NCBI RefSeq assembly: GCF_042263505.1
Contig: NZ_JBHKFI010000010.1
Coordinates: 97,913 to 161,912, forward strand
Direction of reading: 5' to 3'
DNA length: 64,000 bases
DNA from: Bacillus_BE sp042263505
GTDB taxonomy: Bacteria; Bacillota; Bacilli; Bacillales; Cytobacillaceae
Shown here one piece after another: positions 15,957-24,931 of this stretch. The notes beneath the pieces are model-generated. The model saw nothing but the letters and a program-made list of their open reading frames with translations. It did not search any database and had not been told where the DNA came from. Position 1 is the first letter of the stretch. The number at the start of each line of letters is the position of its first letter. A program made the translations under genes and the position numbers.

Positions 15957-16427
15957 CTAAAAATGGATATCTAATTGTTGTTTTATATCATTTAATAATT
16001 CAACATGCTTCTCCGTAGTAATGCGTGGGGTATCAATTGAGCCAACATCGTGGTGAGTAAAAATAAAGGTCCCGTCATTTAAGACAGAAAAGGAATATGA
16101 GATTTCTGTTCCTGACTGTATGGTTTTACGATCATAAAAGGAAAACATATAATTGTCTTGGGTCTGCATTTTTTCAATTATAATGTCATTATTGGATTCC
16201 TTTACCTTTAATTCTTCCACCATAGAGATTATTTTTTGAATTTGTGTTTTATCTGAGACGATTTTCGTCATTTCTTCAGATGTTTCATTTCCCTCGACTT
16301 TTTGAATGAATATAAGTTTGAGGGAGTTTTTCTCTTTCATTTTATTGACATTTTGTTCATCGGAACAGGCACTGAGAAATAAAGAAATAAAAGCGATTCC
16401 GATGAGAAAGATTTTCTTCTTCCCCAT
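15957..16427 (-). CDS. Hypothetical lipoprotein
   Basis: A 156-residue protein with a lipoprotein signal: MGKKK, a hydrophobic core, then the lipobox LSAC around Cys 21. After lipidation it would be anchored on the outer face of the membrane. The rest is hydrophilic with alternating strands and no recognised domain. It may be cotranscribed with the zinc-ribbon and Nudix genes downstream (56-base gap). Confidence 0.7.
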   Translation of the reverse strand: MGKKKIFLIGIAFISLFLSACSDEQNVNKMKEKNSLKLIFIQKVEGNETSEEMTKIVSDKTQIQKIISMVEELKVKESNNDIIIEKMQTQDNYMFSFYDRKTIQSGTEISYSFSVLNDGTFIFTHHDVGSIDTPRITTEKHVELLNDIKQQLDIHF

Positions 16428-16780
16428 TTTTCTCCTCCATAGACCAGTGTTTTCTTACGTTAATCTGACAGCCTCATCCATTGATTCACATAGGAAATTT
16501 GCAACGCCTAATCATCCTTCTTGAACGGTCCACAAATGAAATGCTTGCTTTGATCGCTTAATGCTGTTTCCGTCTTTCTTTGATCCAAAGTCCCTTATCT
16601 GGCAAGTACAAATATTGATTCCAGTTTAACATGAATTATTAGATTTTTGGTAAAATTACCAAATTACTCATTTTTTAATGGGTATGTTTAGACAAATCAA
16701 ATTGTAAAATATTCCAATTTATACATAATTTTCTGCATTACTGGTCATGTTAAAAATAAAACTGAAAGAAGTGATGAAGG
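16428..16780. other. Intergenic stretch with one perfect palindrome
   Basis: No convincing gene. The only clear signal is TTTGGTAA-AA-TTACCAAA at 16646-16663, an operator-like palindrome about 120 bases before the CBO0543 gene. Confidence 0.4.
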
Positions 16781-17245
16781 ATGTTGTCATTCTTGGTTCG
16801 TATTTTGTGTATATTATCCTGGGTCTCGATTGCCTGGATTCCACGAAATGAAGTGAAAAGGTACCTTCCTGTTACCATTTTGTCAGGACTTTTTACAGTA
16901 ACGGTTGTCTTAATTGGATCACACTATCATTTTTGGGGAGATAAAGGAAAAGCCAAATCGAAAATGTGGAATCATTTATCTCTTGTTCTTGGTCCATTTG
17001 CTGTCACAAATTTATGGATATTTCATAAAACTTACGGCAATCTAGGTAAATATATATTCGTGAACCTTTTAAATAACCTATTTTATGGATTTAAAGTAAT
17101 CCCTATTTTTGATAAAATTCGATTTTTAAAATATGTGAAATTTACTCGAATTCATCATATAATCCACACGATGTTTGAGTCAATTTTTCTTTATTGGTAC
17201 CAAGTGTTTTTTGACAAGCAGGGGAATGATCAAATTCAAGATTAA
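16781..17245 (+). CDS. CBO0543-family membrane protein
   Basis: A 154-residue membrane protein with three to four hydrophobic spans. Short aromatic-rich loops such as SHYHFWGDKGKAK and the overall layout fit the CBO0543 family, which has no known function but is common in Bacillaceae. The start follows GAAGTGATGAAGG, a moderate ribosome site. Confidence 0.6.
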   Translation: MLSFLVRILCILSWVSIAWIPRNEVKRYLPVTILSGLFTVTVVLIGSHYHFWGDKGKAKSKMWNHLSLVLGPFAVTNLWIFHKTYGNLGKYIFVNLLNNLFYGFKVIPIFDKIRFLKYVKFTRIHHIIHTMFESIFLYWYQVFFDKQGNDQIQD

Positions 17246-17444
17246 TGGAACGAGCTCTGAGACTAGCATTTTTAATGTATTGTTGGAAGGACGGTAGGAT
17301 TTATTGAGATTGGTGTTTGTGCTGGTAAGAGATGGTTCATTAACTGGATGAACGATAAAAAAGAGGAATTCCCCCCTTTTTTTTGTCATTTATAAGTGGA
17401 AGCACAGGTAATATGGTATAATTTAACAAAGGAGGTGCTGGATT

Positions 17445-17765
17445 ATGGTAAAAAAAGTATTATCGATTATCATGACCCTGCTCGTTTTAATAGGTTTAAC
17501 CTTTGGATTCTCTCATTCTACCGATGCAAAATTCTTTGATTATTCCTTTTTTATTGGCTTAATCGCTAGTGTAGTTATTTGGTTTTTTACTTCAAAAGGA
17601 GGATTCACGTCGCGAAGTGTTGATATGTCTGTTCAAAGCACAACAGGAATGAAGACAGATCATCAAAGATTTGAGTTTTCTCCTACAGTTTCCTTTCTTA
17701 CCACTATTGTCTACACCATTATTAGTTTCGGAATCATGATTTATAAGTATCGACAGTATTTTTAA
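17445..17765 (+). CDS. DUF3899 membrane protein
   Basis: A 106-residue protein with three membrane spans. The middle segment TSKGGFTSRSVDMSVQSTTG is the characteristic loop of DUF3899. AAAGGAGGTG lies upstream of the ATG. The function is unknown. It converges on the HpaB-like gene with 15 bases between stop codons. Confidence 0.7.
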   Translation: MVKKVLSIIMTLLVLIGLTFGFSHSTDAKFFDYSFFIGLIASVVIWFFTSKGGFTSRSVDMSVQSTTGMKTDHQRFEFSPTVSFLTTIVYTIISFGIMIYKYRQYF

Positions 17766-17780
17766 GGAATGAATGGCTTC

Positions 17781-19229
17781 TTATTGTAAATGTAAAAACT
17801 TCCTAACCTCTTCCACAAAACAGTCTTTTGTATATCCTGCATTTAAGCTGCAAGATAAACGAACCGGGTCGCCAAAGAAGTATCGCTCATATTGGGTTTG
17901 TCTTGTTCCAAATGAACTCATAGTGAGATCCCAAGCTAAGCGAAAAATTTTCACTCGATTTTCTCCAGATTGATTTTTGGCTTGAAGATACCATTGCAAA
18001 TCTTCTTTATTTGTAGATTGAAAATCGGCCTCTGTCGGGATACTTATCATTCCACTTGCTCCGATTAATTGGATGATTTCACAAAAACGTGGATAGATTT
18101 TTGGAAAGAGAATGCTTGCGACTTGTAAAGGAATCATGCTTGGGCACATATACCCCCATTCGTCGATTTCAGCATCCTGTTCTGCTTTTTCTATAAGAGC
18201 TTTCATGTTTTCAAGTCCAATGATGATTTCGGCCAGCTTTTCTTGGATATGTGGGTATTCTCCAACCTGAATAGTCTCAACGAGAAGTTGAGCAACTCCT
18301 AAAATAAATTCAAGCTTGATGATTTGTCGGGTAATCACCTGGTGGTATCCAAAAGTGTGGAAGGAACTTCTTGTCATAAATTCCGTTGCGACATCAAATT
18401 GATTGTAAAAAAATACTCGTTCCCATGGGACTAATACATGATCAAAGACCACAATCGAATCCATTTCTTCATATTTCGAACTAAGTGGATGATTAAAGAA
18501 GGAATTTCCGCCTACGAAGGATTCACGACAGATAAATTTTAAACCTTTTGTATTGGAAGGAATCGAAAAAGCGAAGGATTCATCATGCTTATAAAATTTT
18601 GGTGTGGAAATGACTAAAACTTCGTCTGTCATTCCCCCTTGTGTAGCTAGCAAGCGTGCTCCTTGAATAATGATTCCTTTTTCATTTTCTTCAACCACTC
18701 TCGCAGAAATTGGTTTATCCGTTAATTCGATATAGGTTTGGGAACGATTAACCTGTGGGGTGATAAAGGTATGGGTAAATGATAGATCCTCTGCCATTGC
18801 TTTTTCATATAAAGTTAGAATGTTTTCAGGAAAGCAATTTTCTTTCCCATCTAATATGGATGCCGAGGAAGCAATACTCATGATAGCCGTGTTCATATAG
18901 TCAGGACTTCTCCCCATTAAACCATGAGTGGCACGCGCCCAATGTTCAATCATCCTTCTTCTCTTTTTTAAATCTTCCTTTGTTTTAGGTTGTAGATAGG
19001 ACATTCCAATTGGTTCATGCTGATTCGAAAGTTGAAAGGTCATTTCATTTTTTAAATCCGGATGATTTTGTAAATCGTAAAGTGATGCTTTTGTAGCCAT
19101 GCAACCTTTAAAAGCAGGATGCTCAGATATTTTCCCTTCTATTTTTTTGCCATCATACCAAATTTCATTATTTAATTGATTAAGCCGTTCAATAAATTGT
19201 TTTCCGTTGATAATCCCCATTTCTTTCAC
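17781..19229 (-). CDS. HpaB-type flavin-dependent monooxygenase, YoaI-like
   Basis: A 482-residue member of the 4-hydroxyphenylacetate 3-hydroxylase large-subunit family, which uses reduced flavin supplied by a separate reductase to hydroxylate phenols. Family blocks include HWARATHGLMGRSPDYMN near residue 95, THTFITPQVNR near 150, FDHVLVPWERVF near 262 and a C-terminal GTRQTQYERYFFGDP. Length matches Bacillus YoaI. No HpaC-type reductase is adjacent, so the flavin donor must be elsewhere. The start has GAGAGTGAAAGAA before the ATG. Confidence 0.85.
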   Translation of the reverse strand: MKEMGIINGKQFIERLNQLNNEIWYDGKKIEGKISEHPAFKGCMATKASLYDLQNHPDLKNEMTFQLSNQHEPIGMSYLQPKTKEDLKKRRRMIEHWARATHGLMGRSPDYMNTAIMSIASSASILDGKENCFPENILTLYEKAMAEDLSFTHTFITPQVNRSQTYIELTDKPISARVVEENEKGIIIQGARLLATQGGMTDEVLVISTPKFYKHDESFAFSIPSNTKGLKFICRESFVGGNSFFNHPLSSKYEEMDSIVVFDHVLVPWERVFFYNQFDVATEFMTRSSFHTFGYHQVITRQIIKLEFILGVAQLLVETIQVGEYPHIQEKLAEIIIGLENMKALIEKAEQDAEIDEWGYMCPSMIPLQVASILFPKIYPRFCEIIQLIGASGMISIPTEADFQSTNKEDLQWYLQAKNQSGENRVKIFRLAWDLTMSSFGTRQTQYERYFFGDPVRLSCSLNAGYTKDCFVEEVRKFLHLQ

Positions 19230-19356
19230 TCTCCAATTGTTGGGAATTAATTTAATTGTGCTAGTTAGCTAGTTGTATTTTATTGAAGATTTGTCATACT
19301 TGCTCCTGTTGGAAAAGCCTTCTTATAAAATGGGGAATTGTCCTTTTCTTTTAAAT

Positions 19357-19390
19357 AAAAAACCGTGATACATTAGTTTCACGGTTTTTT
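19357..19390. terminator. Bidirectional terminator after the OFA transporter gene
   Basis: AAAAACCGTGA pairs with TTCACGGTTTTT with T-runs on both strands. Confidence 0.85.
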
Positions 19391-19402
19391 GTTATATCAT
19401 GG

Positions 19403-20641
19403 TTAGCTTGCACGTGTTTCTGTGGACAAGCTACTCATATCATTTTGATATTTTTCCTTTTTATTGATGTCTGGCACCTTAATCACCATTGCGATTATGA
19501 CAGAGATAATGCTTAATAAAGCAATGAGCTTGAAGGTTGGGATAAATCCACCTAATGATGAGGCGATAAAGGAACCTGAGATAGCCCCAATTCCGAAGCC
19601 TTGATAAATGATACCATAGTTTTTGCTTTGATTTTTCAATCCGAAGAAGTCGGCGACGATCGCTGGGAACACAGTAATATTTCCGCCGAAGCAAAAGGCA
19701 ATTGCTGCGACACACGCAAAGAATAATGCATAGTTTAAATGAACGAAACTTAGGACTAGAACGGCTGCTGCTGTAACCAGTAAAGCGAAAGAGACAACTT
19801 TTAATCGCCCTATTTTATCTGATATTGCTCCAAGAATAATTCGTCCACTTGTATTAAAGATGGCCACTAATGCAACCGCGTTACTTGCTGTCTCTACATT
19901 AAGTCCTGCCATGGTAACACCGATATCCTTGACAATTCCGATTAAGAATAATCCACTCATACATGCGGTAAAGAAGATCACGAATAGCAGATATGCTTCT
20001 TTTGTTTTCAGCATTTCTTTAACAGAATAATTTTTCTGAAGGCTTGTCCCAATATTTTGATTGATTTCTACTTGATCCTTTGCTTCTCGAACAAGGAATG
20101 AACCACCTACGACCATAATCATGACAATGATTCCCCAGTAAAGGAAAGTTTGGGTGACACCAACAGATTGAATGAGTGAGCCATTGATAAATTTAAATAA
20201 TAAGCTGCCTGTACCATAAGCACCTACAGATATACCGGAAATAAGACCTTTTTTCTCAGGAAACCATTTGATTAAATTGGATAAGGACGTGATGTAGGCT
20301 GTTCCATCTGCTGCACCAACGACAACTCCAGCCAAAATATATAGTAACCATAAGGATGGTGCTTGAGAACTGATGATTAACCCTGCGCCGAGCATGATTC
20401 CAGCAAAAGCAATTAAGCGGCGAATTCCCCATTTATCCTGCAGTTTACCTGCAAATAGGGTTGCTAAAGCTAAGGCTAAGCTGGTAATGGAAAAAGTAAA
20501 TGCAACGGAATTTAGCTTCCAGCCAAAGAGGTCAACTAATGGTTGATTAAAAAGACTCCATGTATAGATGGTTCCTAATCCCATTTGGACAATGACAGTT
20601 CCGATGACGATTGACCATCGACGATTGATGCTTGCATTCAT
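19403..20641 (-). CDS. OFA-family MFS transporter (YhjX-like, candidate pyruvate/lactate porter)
   Basis: A 12-span major facilitator of 412 residues in the oxalate/formate antiporter family. The N-terminal RRWSIVIGTVIVQMGLGTIY and LAGKLQDKWGIRR loop (MFS motif A position) and SVGAYGTGSLLFKF are family hallmarks. Relatives such as E. coli YhjX are induced by pyruvate through LytS/LytTR systems. Here a LytST pair lies directly upstream, and two direct repeats with 21-base spacing precede the gene, so activation by LytT is likely. GAGGAG lies before the ATG. Confidence 0.85.
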   Translation of the reverse strand: MNASINRRWSIVIGTVIVQMGLGTIYTWSLFNQPLVDLFGWKLNSVAFTFSITSLALALATLFAGKLQDKWGIRRLIAFAGIMLGAGLIISSQAPSLWLLYILAGVVVGAADGTAYITSLSNLIKWFPEKKGLISGISVGAYGTGSLLFKFINGSLIQSVGVTQTFLYWGIIVMIMVVGGSFLVREAKDQVEINQNIGTSLQKNYSVKEMLKTKEAYLLFVIFFTACMSGLFLIGIVKDIGVTMAGLNVETASNAVALVAIFNTSGRIILGAISDKIGRLKVVSFALLVTAAAVLVLSFVHLNYALFFACVAAIAFCFGGNITVFPAIVADFFGLKNQSKNYGIIYQGFGIGAISGSFIASSLGGFIPTFKLIALLSIISVIIAMVIKVPDINKKEKYQNDMSSLSTETRAS

Positions 20642-20709
20642 TCTTAATCTCCTCTTTTCTCCCTATGCTGATGTCTATTAGATCAATTATCTTATCTGTT
20701 TATATTGGC

Positions 20710-20776
20710 ATCATAACATCAATTAGTAAAAAAGAATTATTATAAGAATGAAATGCTTATAATTAGGAATGAATGG
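20710..20776 (-). promoter_or_regulatory. LytTR-type direct repeats and promoter of the OFA gene
   Basis: On the minus strand GCATTTCATTC (20756-20746) is preceded by a related CCATTCATTC (20776-20767) exactly 21 bases away. This matches the spacing and sequence of LytTR activator sites such as YpdB (GGCATTTCAT, 11 bases, repeat). A TATGAT -10 box lies at 20715-20710. Confidence 0.6.
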
Positions 20777-20779
20777 AGT

Positions 20780-21538
20780 TTATAGCTGCATTATTTGTCG
20801 AAATTCTTTTACCTTACTTCGGCTGACAGGAATTTCAGCAGCTAAATCCTTTAATCTGACGATATAGGTTTGGTTAAACCACGGAACAATCTCCTGGATT
20901 TTCGTCAAGTTCACGGTGTACGAACGATGACAGCGAAAGAAAAGATCCTCGGGTAGAAGTGCCTGAAATTCCGATATGCTCATATGCATTACATACTCCA
21001 TATCCTTTGTATAGACTAAGGTGACCTTTTCACTTGCTGAAGCGTAATAAATATCATTGACATCTGTCACGATAATTTTATCGTTTTTCTTTAAATTAAT
21101 TCGATGAGCAGGTTTAGATATTTCCTTTTTATTTTGCACTTGAGCGGTTTTCTCTTGCACTCTCTTTTCCATTTTGTCTTTAAAGGAGGATTCTAGCTTT
21201 TTTAACATCGAAGCGATCCTTTTCTCCTCATAGGGCTTTAAGATGTAGTCAAAGGCTTCAAGGTCAAATGCTTGCGCCGCATACTCCCTGTAAGCAGTGG
21301 TAAAAATGATAAACGGCTTTTTGCTAAATTTATTAATTGTACTTGCTAATAGCATTCCATCCAATGAGGGAATATTAATATCCAAAAAAATAACATCCGT
21401 TTCTTGCTCTTGCAGAAATTTTAAAACATCTAGTCCATCATCAAATGTATGCGTGATTTTAATGGAACTATAGGTGGTTATTAAATATTCCAGTTCTTCA
21501 CGAGCTGGGATTTCATCTTCTACAATAATCGCTTTCAT
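20780..21538 (-). CDS. lytT: LytTR-domain response regulator
   Basis: A 252-residue response regulator. The receiver domain shows the acidic pair in IVEDEIPAREE, the phospho-acceptor Asp in VIFLDINIPSLDG (about residue 55), the Thr-Ala switch in IIFTTAYREYAAQAF and the Lys in YILKPYEEKR. The C-terminal LytTR DNA-binding domain follows, with HRSYTVNLTKI and a final PVSRSKVKEFRQIM. It overlaps the kinase gene by four bases (ATGA) and is therefore translationally coupled. The likely target is the OFA transporter gene immediately downstream. Confidence 0.9.
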   Translation of the reverse strand: MKAIIVEDEIPAREELEYLITTYSSIKITHTFDDGLDVLKFLQEQETDVIFLDINIPSLDGMLLASTINKFSKKPFIIFTTAYREYAAQAFDLEAFDYILKPYEEKRIASMLKKLESSFKDKMEKRVQEKTAQVQNKKEISKPAHRINLKKNDKIIVTDVNDIYYASASEKVTLVYTKDMEYVMHMSISEFQALLPEDLFFRCHRSYTVNLTKIQEIVPWFNQTYIVRLKDLAAEIPVSRSKVKEFRQIMQL

Positions 21539-23196
21539 ACTAACTCCTTTGCTATATCAAAAAAAACTTCAGTTCCAGGATGTAGGCGTTTAATTACGAG
21601 TCCCTTTCCGTAGATCATTTTCACCCGCTTATGCACGTTTGATAAGCCAATATGGATTGGTGCTATTTCTTCACCATATAATTGTTGGATGAGTTCTTCG
21701 CTAATGCCAACTCCAGTATCTTTCACACTAATTCTAATTTTATCCTTTATGTCCTTGACCATAATCGTCACAACCCCCGGACCTTTTTGTTTCAGGATTC
21801 CATGGATAATGGCATTTTCAACTAATGGTTGGATGAGGAGACTCGGTATTTTAACGCTGACTTTGTCAATCTCATATTGCACCGTTAAACGATTACCGAA
21901 TCGTGCCTTCTCGATTTCTACATAATTTCGAACCTGCGCAAGCTCCTTATGGATATCAATTCTTTCATCATTTATCTCTAAATTGAAGCGCATATAGCCG
22001 GATAGATTGATGATTAGTTCCCGTGCCTTTTCGGGGTCATGCCGTGTAGTGGAGGCGATAGCATTTAGGGCATTAAACAAAAAATGGGGATTGATTTTTG
22101 TTTGCAGCGCTTTTAATTCAGCTTTATTGGCGGCTTCCTTTATCTGATCAATCCGGGATATTTCCATCAAGGTGGAGATGATTTGTGAAAGACCAATCGC
22201 CATGGTTTGAAGGGAATAGGTCATTTTATAGGCTTTGCGATAATAGATGATGAGTGTCCCGGTGACTTCTCCATGCTCTTCAAATGGGACAACGAGTAGA
22301 GAATGAATTTCTGGAATATGGTAATCTCTAACTTGGTTTCGAATTTTATATTGACCTTTCAAAATCGCTTCTTTTGTTAATTCGCCAATTGGCTCTTTTC
22401 CTGATCTGTATTTTTCTTCACCCAAGCCAACATGGGCAAGAACTTGCTTTGTATTGGTAATGGCAATGGCATCAGCCTTGATATTGCTTTTGATAATGCT
22501 GCAGATAATTTTTAAAGAAATCGGAGTAATCGAACGGAAATAAGGCATTGTTTTATTAGCAATGTCTAAAGCGAGTTTCGCCTGCTTCGCTGCGATGATC
22601 TCCTTCTCCCCTTCAACACTCATAACGAGCAGAACGATTAGACCGATGTTAAGTTCACCAATAATCATTGGAAAAGCAATCTTAGAAACAATATCCAGTC
22701 CGAGAGAAAACGGATGAGCCATCATCAGAATCAACAGCATTGTTAAGATTTCACAAAACATCCCAGCAAGAATCCCATAAATCCAGTGTAATGACCTTTT
22801 TATTCGCCGATTGATAAAACCAGAAACCAACCCAGCAAAGATACTCGTAATGAAACAAGGGATTGAGGTGATTCCTCCGATATCGATTAAATAGCGATGA
22901 ACACCTGAAACAATTCCGGTAATAATCCCTACCCATGGACCGAATAAAATTCCCCCTGAAACTACCGCAATGATTCTCACATTGACAAGTGAGCCTTCTA
23001 CATTAATACCTGAATATGTACCAAAAATGGCAAATAAACAAAACACTAGGGTGATAATTACTCGCTCCTTGGGCGAATGAAAATCCTTTTGTAAGGATTC
23101 CTTAAACCATGGAATCCGGATTAAAAAGAATAAAAGAATTAAAAGCAAAGCTGCACGTTCAAATAAATGGATAAGCATTTCTAATGATGTGTCCAC
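21535..23196 (-). CDS. lytS: LytS-type sensor histidine kinase
   Basis: A 553-residue membrane kinase. The N-terminal 5TM-5TMR_LYT sensor has several hydrophobic spans (about residues 8-195) and GTYSGINVEGSLVNVR, the usual first loop. A GAF-like domain follows, then the HPK7-type kinase domain with LQTKINPHFLFNALNAIAST (phosphorylated His) and an ATPase with LIQPLVENAIIHGI and KDTGVGI. The GTG start is preceded by GAGAGGA. Homologues sense pyruvate or cell-wall and potential changes. Pairing with an OFA transporter favours pyruvate, though only by analogy. Confidence 0.9.
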   Translation of the reverse strand: MDTSLEMLIHLFERAALLLILLFFLIRIPWFKESLQKDFHSPKERVIITLVFCLFAIFGTYSGINVEGSLVNVRIIAVVSGGILFGPWVGIITGIVSGVHRYLIDIGGITSIPCFITSIFAGLVSGFINRRIKRSLHWIYGILAGMFCEILTMLLILMMAHPFSLGLDIVSKIAFPMIIGELNIGLIVLLVMSVEGEKEIIAAKQAKLALDIANKTMPYFRSITPISLKIICSIIKSNIKADAIAITNTKQVLAHVGLGEEKYRSGKEPIGELTKEAILKGQYKIRNQVRDYHIPEIHSLLVVPFEEHGEVTGTLIIYYRKAYKMTYSLQTMAIGLSQIISTLMEISRIDQIKEAANKAELKALQTKINPHFLFNALNAIASTTRHDPEKARELIINLSGYMRFNLEINDERIDIHKELAQVRNYVEIEKARFGNRLTVQYEIDKVSVKIPSLLIQPLVENAIIHGILKQKGPGVVTIMVKDIKDKIRISVKDTGVGISEELIQQLYGEEIAPIHIGLSNVHKRVKMIYGKGLVIKRLHPGTEVFFDIAKELV

Positions 23197-23448
23197 TTGT
23201 ATGATCCTCTCTGTTGATCGTTTCGCATGGTCTTACTATTATTGTTAAATTAATCTGGTGCCGTCATACTAGTAGCTTTAATATTAGGATAAAAGAAGAA
23301 GGTTTTTTCGTTGGTACTTTACCGCAAATTATGATCCAATTCAATGATGAAACTCACAGGTTAGAAAAGAAGTTATTCCTAGTATATAGGTTCCATTTTT
23401 TGGAGGAATCTATTATGATTAGGAAAAGGGAAAAAGGAGGAATCACAG

Positions 23449-23970
23449 ATGGATGAAAGGTATCCGATTGGAAAGTTTCATTTCGAAGGTAACATCACAA
23501 GCGATGTGGTAAAGGGGTGGATTCAGGAGATTAGCGATTTACCTGAACAATTAAGAAAGGCAGTCCATAGCTTAGATCATGAACAACTGAATACGCCTTA
23601 TCGCACTGGAGGTTGGACCGTGCGTCAGGTGGTCCATCATTTGGCAGACAGTCATATGAATGCCTATATTCGTTTTAGATTAGCCTTAACTGAAGATCGC
23701 CCTACGATTAAGCCTTATGAGGAAGGAAAATGGGCAGAGCTGTCAGACTATGAATTGCCAATTGAGATCTCGATAACACTACTTGAAGCTTTGCACACAC
23801 GACTGGTCGTTTTATTACATAGTCTTACACCTTTTGACTTGGAGAAAACTTTTATTCATCCCGATTCCGGTGAGACTACTGTTGGAAAAAATATTGGGAT
23901 ATATGCGTGGCATGGACGGCATCATCTTGCTCATATTACAAACTTATGCAGCCGCATGGGTTGGAAATAA
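23449..23970 (+). CDS. bstA: Bacillithiol S-transferase (YfiT/BstA)
   Basis: A 173-residue DinB-fold metalloenzyme that conjugates bacillithiol to electrophiles, close to Bacillus YfiT. It begins MDERYPIGKFHFEGN and carries the metal ligands in VVHHLADSHMN (about residue 64) and YAWHGRHHLAHI (about residues 158-162). AAGGAGG lies before the ATG. It is a single gene ending in a strong terminator shared with the next, convergent gene. The role fits the quinone and electrophile detoxification genes seen elsewhere in the window. Confidence 0.9.
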   Translation: MDERYPIGKFHFEGNITSDVVKGWIQEISDLPEQLRKAVHSLDHEQLNTPYRTGGWTVRQVVHHLADSHMNAYIRFRLALTEDRPTIKPYEEGKWAELSDYELPIEISITLLEALHTRLVVLLHSLTPFDLEKTFIHPDSGETTVGKNIGIYAWHGRHHLAHITNLCSRMGWK

Positions 23971-23980
23971 TAGGATGAAA

Positions 23981-24014
23981 AAAATAGTCTTCTCATAATG
24001 AGAAGACTATTTTT
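23981..24014. terminator. Bidirectional terminator between bstA and the C26 peptidase gene
   Basis: A perfect stem joins AAAATAGTCTTCTCA with TGAGAAGACTATTTT. The right arm overlaps the end of the C26 gene. Confidence 0.9.
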
Positions 24015-24729
24015 GACTGGCATGGACAAATTCCGTAAATAAGCGAAAGCTATAGTCGTCTTCTTGATAACTAAATTCGGGATGCCACTGGACAGCGAGA
24101 ACAAATTTTTTATTTGGCATTGTAAAGGCTTCAATTAGTCCATCCTCTGCAATGGCAGCAGTTTCTAAAGAAGATGCCAATTCCTTTATTCCTTGATGAT
24201 GGTAACTATTAACCATGAGCGATTCGGTATTTATAAGCTTTTCGAGCATACTTCCTTTTTCAATAGATACACTGTGAACGGGTATTGTGTAAGGAGGTTT
24301 TTGTTGATGCAAAATCAACTTATCTGCTTGGAATTGAGTGGGTATGTCTTGATAAAGGGTTCCACCAAGCAGGACATTGATTAATTGCAAGCCACGGCAA
24401 ATCCCGAAAACGGGCTTGTCTAAACGAAGGACCTCATTTAATAGTCTCTCCTCCATGATGTCTCGTTCATGGCAAATGGCTCCACAGGTTTGCTCCACTT
24501 TTTCACCATAAAGCTCAGGGTTTACATCATGGCCACCAGTAAAGAGAAATCCATCAAACTGTTCAGCCAGTTGCTGTATGATTTCTATACTTGTTGTAAG
24601 TGGTAACATGATGGGAATCCCACCTGCTTCTTCAATTCCTTTCATATAACTAGGAAGCATCCAGTAGCTTTCTTTTGTTTCATCATATAATGGGATTATC
24701 CCAATCATCGGTTTTTCCATCTGATTCAC
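24007..24729 (-). CDS. Class I glutamine amidotransferase-like hydrolase (peptidase C26)
   Basis: A 240-residue gamma-glutamyl hydrolase of the PuuD type, cleaving gamma-glutamyl bonds in the cytoplasm. The N-terminal MIGIIPLYDETKESYWML is followed by FLFTGGHDVNPELYGE. The nucleophile Cys lies in FGICRGLQLINVLLGGTLYQ near residue 118, and the catalytic His in AVQWHPEFS near 213. All three triad elements are present. No polyamine genes are next to it, so the natural substrate is open. Confidence 0.88.
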   Translation of the reverse strand: MNQMEKPMIGIIPLYDETKESYWMLPSYMKGIEEAGGIPIMLPLTTSIEIIQQLAEQFDGFLFTGGHDVNPELYGEKVEQTCGAICHERDIMEERLLNEVLRLDKPVFGICRGLQLINVLLGGTLYQDIPTQFQADKLILHQQKPPYTIPVHSVSIEKGSMLEKLINTESLMVNSYHHQGIKELASSLETAAIAEDGLIEAFTMPNKKFVLAVQWHPEFSYQEDDYSFRLFTEFVHASQK

Positions 24730-24894
24730 TCCCCTTCCTTAAAAAAAATAAGACTGACTTGCAAACTATTAATTTTACAATAACATAAAAAAACGCACAC
24801 CAATGGATTAAATGATTGATCTTCGACAATTTTTCATCAAGTGTTCAGGCAGGTTTCAAACTTCTATGTTCATACAAATGTCCTATTATAAAAG

Positions 24895-24921
24895 CAAGCA
24901 TCAAATCGAAATTTGATGCTT
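24895..24921 (-). terminator. Terminator of the DHA2 efflux gene
   Basis: AAGCATCAAAT pairs with ATTTGATGCTT just after the stop codon. The T-run is weak. Confidence 0.6.
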
Positions 24922-24931
24922 GAATCGATTT

